Of a stretch of DNA of 13,740 bases, positions 7,028-13,171 are shown piece by piece. Below the pieces are notes generated by a model. The model was not told the DNA's origin. It ran no database searches and was given only the letters and a program-made list of their open reading frames with translations. Each line of letters opens with the position of its first letter. Position 1 is the stretch's first letter. The DNA comes from DATCVA01 sp036567205 (GTDB lineage: Bacteria > Pseudomonadota > Gammaproteobacteria > Burkholderiales > Burkholderiaceae_B). Made by a program: the position numbers and the translations under genes. The stretch is from NCBI GenBank assembly GCA_036567205.1, contig DATCVA010000038.1, positions 1 to 13,740 of the forward strand, in the 5' to 3' direction.

Positions 7028-7077
7028 ACCGGTCATGAAAAGTGCCCATCCCGCCGGACAGGGGCAAGGAGACAGAA

Positions 7078-7941
7078 GTGATTCATTTACACGACATACG
7101 CTATGTCAGGCTGGGGACCAAAGACCTTGAGTCATCGGTTCGTTACGCCACCGAGGTTCTTGGGCTGGAAGTAGCCAGGAAAGATGGCAGGTCCGTTTAT
7201 CTTCGCTCCGACAGTCGCGACCATACTTTGTGCTACTTCGAAGGCGATGTGCGTGATCACACAGCGGCGTTCGAGGTCGATACATCGGAAGAGCTTAACA
7301 ATGCGGCCGCCATGCTGGCCGAAAATGGCTATCAGGTCCGTCAGGGTACTGTCGAAGCGGCCGAACAGCGTTACGTGCGCGAGTTCATTAACTTTGTTGA
7401 CCCCTCGGGCAATAGTATCGATCTGGTTTACGCTCCCCACCACAGCGGCCGCAGGTATTTTCCGTCGCGCGATGCCGGGGTTACGGGCTTTAGCCACATT
7501 GGCCTGCGCACCCTTGATGCCCGCCGTGACGAAGCCTTCTGGACGCAGCTTCTGGGCGCAAAAGTAAGCGACCGTATCGGCGAAGCGCCGTTGCTGCGTA
7601 TTGACGAGGTTCATCACAAGATCGCTTTATTCCCTTCGTCCTATCCCGGGGTGCAGCACATTAATCATCAGGTGGAAAGCATCGATGACATCATGCGCGC
7701 CTATTACATGTTGAAAGAACGCAATATTCCCATCAAGTTTGGACCGGGAAGGCATCCCACGTCAGGCGCCATGTTTTTGTATTTCGAAGGTCCGGACGGC
7801 ATGATTTATGAGTACTCCACGGGCGTGCGCCTGATCACTGAAGAGGACGAAAAAACCTATCGTCCACGGGTATTTCCAGCCGTTCCTTCCTCATTTTGCA
7901 TGTGGGGTTCAAAACCCGATATTCCGGAGTTCAAGTCGTGA
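7078..7941 (+). CDS. dhbA: Extradiol ring-cleavage dioxygenase, VOC (type I) family; likely 2,3-dihydroxybenzoate 3,4-dioxygenase
   Basis: This enzyme probably opens the aromatic ring of 2,3-dihydroxybenzoate next to the hydroxyls, using Fe(II) and O2 in the cytoplasm. The 287-residue protein has two VOC domains: residues about 5-119 lack the metal site, and 135-250 hold it. Compared with the biphenyl-type enzyme BphC, the iron ligands are His140 (GFSHIGLR), His194 (VQHINHQVES) and Glu245 (MIYEYSTG); the catalytic His180 and Tyr235 are also present, so it should be active. The start is GTG 7078, preceded by AAGGAG at six bases; a GTG at 7042 is less likely. The substrate is inferred from the next genes (a decarboxylase, then the hydroxymuconic semialdehyde route) and from resemblance to p-cumate CmtC and dhb-type enzymes. 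A catechol-like substrate is the alternative. Confidence 0.85.
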   Translation: MIHLHDIRYVRLGTKDLESSVRYATEVLGLEVARKDGRSVYLRSDSRDHTLCYFEGDVRDHTAAFEVDTSEELNNAAAMLAENGYQVRQGTVEAAEQRYVREFINFVDPSGNSIDLVYAPHHSGRRYFPSRDAGVTGFSHIGLRTLDARRDEAFWTQLLGAKVSDRIGEAPLLRIDEVHHKIALFPSSYPGVQHINHQVESIDDIMRAYYMLKERNIPIKFGPGRHPTSGAMFLYFEGPDGMIYEYSTGVRLITEEDEKTYRPRVFPAVPSSFCMWGSKPDIPEFKS

Positions 7942-8642
7942 GCAATATAAAAACTCCTGTTCCCGATACCAGTCGGCAGCGCCTGGTGCGGGCGGCTGCG
8001 CGGGCGCTGGCCAGAGCCAATCTGGTTCATGCCTATGGACATTGCAGCGTTCGTCTCAATAGCGATTACTTCCTGGTATGCGCGGCCAAACCTATGGGCC
8101 TGATCAGCACTGAAGAGGGCACTGTGGTTCCTGTTCAAGGCGAGTTGCCCGACGGGGTTCTGGGCGAAGTCAGGATTCATCAGCATATCTATCGCAGCCG
8201 GCCGGACGCTGGCGGCGTGGTGCGCAGCATGCCGCGCGATGTCATGACGCTGTCGGCCGCTGGTGTCACGCCACTGCCGCGTCACGGCATGGGCTCTTAT
8301 TTTTCTCCCGTGGTGCCGCTGTGGGACGACGTGCAGCTTATTCGCAGCGAAGCCCAAGCCGCGGGGGTTGTGAAAGCAATGGGTTTGCAGCCCGCTGTCG
8401 TCATGCGTGGAAATGGCGCCGTGGTGGCCGCTTCAACGCTGGAGAAGGCTGTGTCGCTAACGTGGTATCTGGAAGATGCGGCCCGTATCGAGCTTCAGTT
8501 GCGCGGGGCGGGGCTGGCATTGGACGGATGTGTGATGACCAGCGACCAGGCCAAGAGCCGGGCTACCGACGCCGGCCGAATTTTTGAACGAATGTGGGAA
8601 TACCTGACCTCTGGCGATCCAGAAGCCGCCGAGGTCCTTTAA
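7938..8642 (+). CDS. dhbB: Class II aldolase-fold decarboxylase; likely 2-hydroxy-3-carboxymuconic semialdehyde decarboxylase
   Basis: The likely role is to remove the carboxyl group from the ring-cleavage product, giving 2-hydroxymuconic semialdehyde for the next enzyme. The 234-residue protein has the class II aldolase/adducin fold, aligned with FucA through HAYGHCSVR (31-39), EVRIHQHIYRSRPDAGGVV (77-95) and VVMRGNGAVVAAS (154-166). Glu77 of the FucA metal site is kept, but its three histidines are replaced: Arg96 and Met98 stand for the HxH pair and Asn159 for the third. The usual zinc site is therefore absent, which argues against sugar-phosphate aldolase activity. The start is GTG 7938, with GGAG 8 bases upstream; it overlaps the dioxygenase stop as GTGA, implying translational coupling. 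Assignment rests on this context and on the CmtD/DhbB family, from memory. Confidence 0.78.
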   Translation: MSNIKTPVPDTSRQRLVRAAARALARANLVHAYGHCSVRLNSDYFLVCAAKPMGLISTEEGTVVPVQGELPDGVLGEVRIHQHIYRSRPDAGGVVRSMPRDVMTLSAAGVTPLPRHGMGSYFSPVVPLWDDVQLIRSEAQAAGVVKAMGLQPAVVMRGNGAVVAASTLEKAVSLTWYLEDAARIELQLRGAGLALDGCVMTSDQAKSRATDAGRIFERMWEYLTSGDPEAAEVL

Positions 8643-8660
8643 TAATTAACGAGGCAGTAA

Positions 8661-10115
8661 ATGAGCGATTTTAAAAATTTCATAAATGGGCAGTGGGTTG
8701 AGTCGGGCAGAACGTTCGAGAACCGCAACCCGGTGGACAACAGTCTGAATGGATTAGTGCACGAGGCCGGTGCAAACGAAGTCGATGCCGCCGTTCAGGC
8801 CGCTCGCGCAGCGCTTGATGGCCCGTGGGGAAAAATGAAGGTTCAGGACCGTGTCGAGCTGCTGCACGCGGTAGCCGATGGCATCAATGCCCGTTTCGAT
8901 GAATTCCTTGATGCCGAAATCAAAGACACCGGCAAGCCGCATGGTTTGGCCAGCCATCTGGATATTCCGCGCGGTGCAGCTAATTTCAAAGTTTTTGCCG
9001 ACTTGATCCGCAACGTGCCCAACGAAAGCTTTGGCATGGATACACCTGACAACGGACGTGCCTTGAATTATTCAGTGCGGGCGCCGCGCGGGGTGATTGG
9101 CGTGGTTTGCCCATGGAATCTGCCTTTGCTGCTTATGACCTGGAAGGTAGGGCCGGCGCTGGCTTGCGGCAACACGGTCGTGGTGAAGCCTTCTGAAGAA
9201 ACCCCCGCGACGGCAACATTGCTGGGCGAGGTCATGAACCAGGTTGGCGTACCGGCCGGTGTATATAACGTTGTGCACGGCTTCGGCGCCAATTCGGCAG
9301 GCCAGTTTTTAACCGATCACCCTGGTGTCGACGGGATTACATTTACCGGAGAAACCGGTACCGGCGAGACCATCATGAAGGCGGCTGCCTCGGGCGTGCG
9401 CCCCGTTTCGCTTGAACTGGGCGGGAAAAACCCCGGCATTGTGTTTGCCGATGCCGATTTTGACAAGGCGGTCGCCGGCATTGCCCGTTCGTCGTTTGAG
9501 AACACCGGGCAGGTTTGCCTGGGCACCGAACGGGTGTACGTGCAACGTCCCATTTTCGAGCGCTTTGTGGCCGCCCTGAAGCTGCGCGCCGAGGCCTTCA
9601 AACTGGGCAATCCTACTGATAAAAATGTAAACCTTGGTCCCTTGGTTTCATTGACGCATCGTGAAAAAGTGCTGAGCTACTACGAAAAAGCACGGGCTGA
9701 AGGGGCAACAATCATAACGGGCGGCGGCATTCCCGAAATGCCTGCACCGCTTAATGCAGGGGCCTGGGTGCAGCCCACCATCTGGACCGGCTTGCCAGAA
9801 AGTTCTGCCGTAATCCGCGAAGAAATTTTCGGGCCATGCTGCCATATCACGCCTTTTGATACTGAAGAGGAAGTTGTTGCGCTGGCCAATGCTACCGCCT
9901 ATGGCCTGGCCGCAACGGTCTGGACCCAGGATCTTGGTGTTGCACATCGGATGGGCAGCGCGCTCGACGTAGGCCTGTGCTGGATCAACTCCTGGTTCTT
10001 ACGTGACTTGCGCACTTCGTTCGGCGGCGCGAAGCAGTCCGGCATCGGCCGCGAAGGCGGCGTGCACTCGCTGGAGTTTTATACCGAATTACGCAATGTT
10101 TGCATCAAACTTTAA
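8661..10115 (+). CDS. dmpC: 2-hydroxymuconic semialdehyde dehydrogenase
   Basis: It oxidises 2-hydroxymuconic semialdehyde to 2-hydroxymuconate (the enol form of 4-oxalocrotonate) with NAD+, committing the meta-cleavage product to the dehydrogenase branch. The 484-residue protein is full length for the DmpC/XylG/AmnC group and shares its long core, with VIGVVCPWNLPLLLMTWKVG around Asn153 and VVVKPSEETPATATLLGE around Lys176. The catalytic residues are Glu252 (SLELGGKN) and Cys286 (GQVCLGTERV), and the EEIFGP motif is intact. GAGG lies 6 bases before the ATG, and 18 bases separate it from the upstream gene. No ring-fission hydrolase gene (dmpD type) accompanies it, consistent with an aldehyde rather than a ketone cleavage product. 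Confidence 0.93.
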   Translation: MSDFKNFINGQWVESGRTFENRNPVDNSLNGLVHEAGANEVDAAVQAARAALDGPWGKMKVQDRVELLHAVADGINARFDEFLDAEIKDTGKPHGLASHLDIPRGAANFKVFADLIRNVPNESFGMDTPDNGRALNYSVRAPRGVIGVVCPWNLPLLLMTWKVGPALACGNTVVVKPSEETPATATLLGEVMNQVGVPAGVYNVVHGFGANSAGQFLTDHPGVDGITFTGETGTGETIMKAAASGVRPVSLELGGKNPGIVFADADFDKAVAGIARSSFENTGQVCLGTERVYVQRPIFERFVAALKLRAEAFKLGNPTDKNVNLGPLVSLTHREKVLSYYEKARAEGATIITGGGIPEMPAPLNAGAWVQPTIWTGLPESSAVIREEIFGPCCHITPFDTEEEVVALANATAYGLAATVWTQDLGVAHRMGSALDVGLCWINSWFLRDLRTSFGGAKQSGIGREGGVHSLEFYTELRNVCIKL

Positions 10116-10125
10116 GCCCAAAATC

Positions 10126-10911
10126 ATGACACCAGAAAAAATTCAGCATTACGGCGACGCTTTGTATGCCGCCTTGGTTGACCGGGCCTCGATCGCCCCG
10201 CTTACAGAAACCGAGCCGGAAATCACCATTAATGACGCCTATCGTATTCAGTTGCGCATGATCGAGCGCCGCCTTGCCGCCACGAACGAAACCGTGATCG
10301 GGAAGAAAATCGGCGTTACCAGCCAGGTGGTGATGGACATGCTTAAAGTCAATCAGCCCGATTTCGGCCATCTGACTTCGGGCATGGTGTTTGGCGATGG
10401 CGCCGTAATCGCCGCAGACTCGATGATCGCCCCGAAGGCCGAAGGCGAGATCGCGTTCGTGCTTAAACACGACCTGGTCGGACCCGGCATTACCAATGCC
10501 GACGTGCTGCGCGCTACCGAATATGTTTTGCCGTGTTTTGAAATTGTTGATTCGCGCATCCGCGACTGGAAGATACGTATTCAGGATACGGTGGCCGATA
10601 ACGCATCGTCAGGTGTGTTTGTAATGGGGGACGCCGCAGCCGACCCGCGCAAACTCGATTTGTCGCTGGTTGGCATGACGCTCGAGAAAAATGGCGAAGT
10701 GGTTTCCACAGGCGCTGGCGCTGCCGCGCTGGGTCATCCTCTTAATGCGGTTACGTGGCTGGCCAATACTCTGGGCGAACTGGGTATTGGCTTGCGTGCG
10801 GGCGAAGTAATTTTATCGGGCTCGCTGGCCGCCATGGTGCCGGTTAAAGCTAATGACAATCTACGGGTCAGCCTTGGCGGCATCGGCTCGGTAGGTGTGC
10901 GTTTTATCTAA
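10126..10911 (+). CDS. dmpE: 2-oxopent-4-enoate (2-hydroxypenta-2,4-dienoate) hydratase
   Basis: It adds water to 2-hydroxypenta-2,4-dienoate to give 4-hydroxy-2-oxovalerate, using a divalent metal. The 261-residue protein has the same length as DmpE and begins in the same way (MTPEKIQHYGDALYAALVDR). Family metal ligands are Glu106 and Glu108 (EGEIAF) and Glu139 (CFEIVDSR); Lys60 in IGKKIGVTS and Asp79 in QPDFG complete the active site. The open frame extends upstream to 10003, but that part overlaps the dehydrogenase gene in another frame, so ATG 10126 is chosen. It starts 10 bases after the dehydrogenase stop and lacks a clear Shine-Dalgarno, so it may depend on translational coupling. The next gene is its paralogue and in other bacteria the partner enzyme binds it in a complex. 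Confidence 0.93.
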   Translation: MTPEKIQHYGDALYAALVDRASIAPLTETEPEITINDAYRIQLRMIERRLAATNETVIGKKIGVTSQVVMDMLKVNQPDFGHLTSGMVFGDGAVIAADSMIAPKAEGEIAFVLKHDLVGPGITNADVLRATEYVLPCFEIVDSRIRDWKIRIQDTVADNASSGVFVMGDAAADPRKLDLSLVGMTLEKNGEVVSTGAGAAALGHPLNAVTWLANTLGELGIGLRAGEVILSGSLAAMVPVKANDNLRVSLGGIGSVGVRFI

Positions 10912-10925
10912 TTTAGGAAATAGTA

Positions 10926-11714
10926 ATGGCGCTAGAAACAGCAATCGTAGAAAAACTTGCCCTGCACCTGCACGAGGCAGAAATGCAGTGCAAGGAAGTC
11001 ACAAAAATCACCGATGACTATCCCGACCTTGATTGGGATGACGCCTATGCAATACAGGATGCGCTGCGACGTATCAAAGAAGCCGGCGGGACGCGCATAG
11101 TCGGCCTGAAAATGGGCCTGACCTCGCACGCCAAAATGAAGCAGATGGGCGTCGTTGATCCGGTGCGCGGCTTTTTAACGGACTACGGCATGGTGGCCGA
11201 TGGCGGGGAATGCGATACCTCCGGCCTTATCCATCCCAAGATCGAAGCAGAGATCGCCTTCGTTACAAAGCGCGCCCTATCAGGGCCGGGTTGCCATATT
11301 GGCGCCGTGCTGGCGGCAACGGACTTTGTGCTTCCGGCGCTTGAAGTTATTGACTCGCGCTACAAGAATTTCCAGTTTGATCTTAAAAGCGTGATTGCCG
11401 ATAACACCTCGGCGGCCCGCTATGTTGTTGGCGGACAAGCAAGTAGCGCTATGGGTATCGACCTGAAAAACCTTGGCGTTGTCATGGAGAAAAATGGCGA
11501 AGTGGTTGCTACTGCGGCAGGGTCCGCCGTACTTGGCCACCCAGCGCAAAGTGTCGCCATGCTGGCCAATATGCTGGGCGCGCTCGGACAGGAAATTCCG
11601 GCTGGCACGCTCATTTTGACCGGTGGCGTGACCGAAGCGGTTGCTGTGGCCAAAGGCGATTGCATCACTGTGCGTTATCAGCACTTGGGCTCGCTGTCGG
11701 TGCGTTTTGTGTAA
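10926..11714 (+). CDS. dmpH: 4-oxalocrotonate (2-oxo-3-hexenedioate) decarboxylase
   Basis: It decarboxylates 2-oxo-3-hexenedioate to 2-hydroxypenta-2,4-dienoate, the substrate of the hydratase encoded just upstream; the two are known to form a complex that channels this unstable dienol. The 262-residue protein matches DmpH in length and in segments such as VTxDYPD near residue 30, GLKMGLTSHAKMKQMGV (60-76), PKIEAEIAFVTK (104-115) with Glu107 and Glu109, and ALEVIDSRY with Glu140. It shares the fumarylacetoacetase-like fold and clear paralogy with the hydratase. AGGA lies 7 bases before the ATG, 14 bases after the hydratase stop. In classical dmp/xyl operons two further genes separate this pair; here they are adjacent. 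Confidence 0.92.
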   Translation: MALETAIVEKLALHLHEAEMQCKEVTKITDDYPDLDWDDAYAIQDALRRIKEAGGTRIVGLKMGLTSHAKMKQMGVVDPVRGFLTDYGMVADGGECDTSGLIHPKIEAEIAFVTKRALSGPGCHIGAVLAATDFVLPALEVIDSRYKNFQFDLKSVIADNTSAARYVVGGQASSAMGIDLKNLGVVMEKNGEVVATAAGSAVLGHPAQSVAMLANMLGALGQEIPAGTLILTGGVTEAVAVAKGDCITVRYQHLGSLSVRFV

Positions 11715-11741
11715 CGCACTTTTAAGTTTTAAGGCAGCCAT

Positions 11742-11781
11742 GCATTCGCTCATCAGTACAGGCTTGCTGATGGCCGAATGC
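11742..11781 (+). repeat. Strong stem-loop between the decarboxylase and binding-protein genes
   Basis: The arm at 11742-11756 (GCATTCGCTCATCAG) pairs with 11767-11781 (CTGATGGCCGAATGC) over a 10-base loop, with 15 positions, one mismatch and one G-T wobble. There is no T-tract after it, so it is not a simple terminator. It lies in the 102-base gap before the binding-protein gene, ending 24 bases before that gene's Shine-Dalgarno. It may set a processing or stability boundary in the mRNA. Confidence 0.6.
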
Positions 11782-11816
11782 CAGGGCTGACGTTTTATTC
11801 AAACCAGGAGACATAC

Positions 11817-12992
11817 ATGAAAATCAAAAAACTAGTTGCAGCGACAACAGCGATCTTCGCCTTTGGCATGCTAGGCAGCGCCCACGCGGCAGATCCCGTA
11901 AAAATTGCTCTTATGGCCGAGCTTTCGGGACCGCAGGCTGCCCTTGGGCAGGACAAGCTCGACGCCTTCATGATGGTTGTCGATCGCAATGGCGGCAAAA
12001 TGGGCGGCGTGCCTGTGGAAATTCTTCGGCGCGACAGCCAGCTCAAGCCGGAAGTAGCAAATCAAATTGCCGAAGAGCTTATCGAAAAAGAGAAGGTGGC
12101 AATTGTTACCGGAATCTCGTTTTCCAACATTATGATGGCTGTCGCCAGGAAACTGACCAACGCAGGCGTCGTCGTGGTCGGCTCTGGTGCGGGCCCCGCG
12201 CCCCTGGCCGGCAAACAGTGTTCGCCAAACTTGTTTGTCGTGTCCAAGCAAAACGATCAGTTCGCCGAAGCGATGGGCCAGTATGCGACTGACAAGGGCT
12301 ATAAACGCGTGATTGCCATGGCGCCGAACTATCAGGCGGGTAAGGATTTCGTAGGCGGCTTCAAGCGCACATACACGACCGAACTTGTGGACGAAGTCTA
12401 CACGCCGCTTAATCAGCTTGATTTTTCAGCGGAGCTGTCGCGGATCGCCGCCGAGAAGCCCGATGCCGTCTACGCGTTTTATCCTGGCGGTTTGGGGGTG
12501 AGCTTTGTACGAGCCTATCAGCAGGCTGGCCTTATGGGCAAGATACCATTTTTAAGCGTATCCACCGCTGACGGCACCACGTTGCCGGCACTGAAGGATT
12601 CCGCTGTCGGCGCCATGCATGCGTCGGCATGGGGCCCTGACCTGGCCAACCCCGTCAACCAGAAGTTCGTTGCCGAGTTTATCGAAAAGTACAAGCGTAT
12701 TCCGTCCGAATACGCCGCCCAGTCGTATGACGCAGCGCTGCTGATCGATTCGGCGCTGACAAAAACCAACGGCAAGGTCAGCGACTTGAAAGCACTTACG
12801 GCAGCCCTGAAAGCGGCCGACTTCGACTCAGTTCGCGGCAATTTCAAATTTAACAGCAATCAGTTCCCAATTCAGGACTTTTATGTCTTCGAAGTTGTGA
12901 AAGATGCGCAGGGCAACGCAACCCTGAAGACCGAGAGCAAAGTTGTGACAGACGGCAAGGATGCTTATTTTTCAGCGTGCAAACTGTCGTAA
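11817..12992 (+). CDS. ABC transporter periplasmic substrate-binding protein, branched-chain amino acid (LivK) type
   Basis: This is the periplasmic receptor of an ABC importer, 391 residues. A signal peptide occupies residues 1-24: MKIKK, a hydrophobic run to GMLGS, then AHA followed by the likely cut before ADP. The mature protein is a type I periplasmic binding fold (Peripla_BP_6), beginning VKIALMAELSGPQAALGQD. Only two cysteines remain, in GKQCSPN and at SACKLS near the C-terminus, so they could form a disulphide. The start is ATG 11817 with AGGAG 6 bases upstream; a 13-codon upstream extension begins inside the hairpin and is unlikely. Proteins of this class beside aromatic operons often bind aromatic acids rather than amino acids, so import of the operon's substrate is the best inference. 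The ligand is not visible from sequence. Confidence 0.92.
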   Translation: MKIKKLVAATTAIFAFGMLGSAHAADPVKIALMAELSGPQAALGQDKLDAFMMVVDRNGGKMGGVPVEILRRDSQLKPEVANQIAEELIEKEKVAIVTGISFSNIMMAVARKLTNAGVVVVGSGAGPAPLAGKQCSPNLFVVSKQNDQFAEAMGQYATDKGYKRVIAMAPNYQAGKDFVGGFKRTYTTELVDEVYTPLNQLDFSAELSRIAAEKPDAVYAFYPGGLGVSFVRAYQQAGLMGKIPFLSVSTADGTTLPALKDSAVGAMHASAWGPDLANPVNQKFVAEFIEKYKRIPSEYAAQSYDAALLIDSALTKTNGKVSDLKALTAALKAADFDSVRGNFKFNSNQFPIQDFYVFEVVKDAQGNATLKTESKVVTDGKDAYFSACKLS

Positions 12993-13081
12993 TTCCATTT
13001 CTAAATCAAGCGCGCATGTCGCTGGCGCAGCAGCCGCACAAAAAGTGATGTCTGCGCTTCGCCTTCACGCTTGATCTGGAA
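12993..13081 (+). repeat. Large imperfect hairpin directly after the binding-protein gene
   Basis: TTCCA (12993-12997) and ATCAAGCG (13005-13012) face CGCTTGAT (13068-13075) and TGGAA (13077-13081); inside, GCGCAG (13025-13030) pairs with CTGCGC (13052-13057). There is no T-tract. It begins with the first base after the stop codon, which suits a 3'-end stabiliser or processing structure on the binding-protein message. Confidence 0.55.
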
Positions 13082-13107
13082 ACGGAATAAGGACTGTATG
13101 GCATCTG

Positions 13108-13134
13108 ATCGGGGTGCGCGAGTCACACCCCGAT
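13108..13134 (+). repeat. Second hairpin between the binding-protein and permease genes
   Basis: ATCGGGGTG (13108-13116) pairs perfectly with CACCCCGAT (13126-13134) over a 9-base loop. It is GC-rich like an intrinsic terminator stem but is followed by GCGCAATCC, not a T-tract. It could cause partial termination or pausing and so lower permease expression relative to the receptor. Confidence 0.55.
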
Positions 13135-13171
13135 GCGCAATCCTCGCGTTCTCTGTACTAAAAGGACATTT

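Noticed and set aside
7042..7077. Upstream GTG start of the dioxygenase gene
   Set aside because: The GTG at 7078 has AAGGAG at ideal spacing, and the added 12 residues (PIPPDRGKETE) lie over the leader and ribosome binding site.
7132..7617. 161-codon open frame opposite the dioxygenase gene
   Set aside because: It lies antisense to a well-supported gene with intact catalytic residues and shows no recognisable domain; a coding shadow.
10003..10125. 41-residue N-terminal extension of the hydratase
   Set aside because: It overlaps the dehydrogenase gene in another frame; the ATG at 10126 gives exactly the family length and start.
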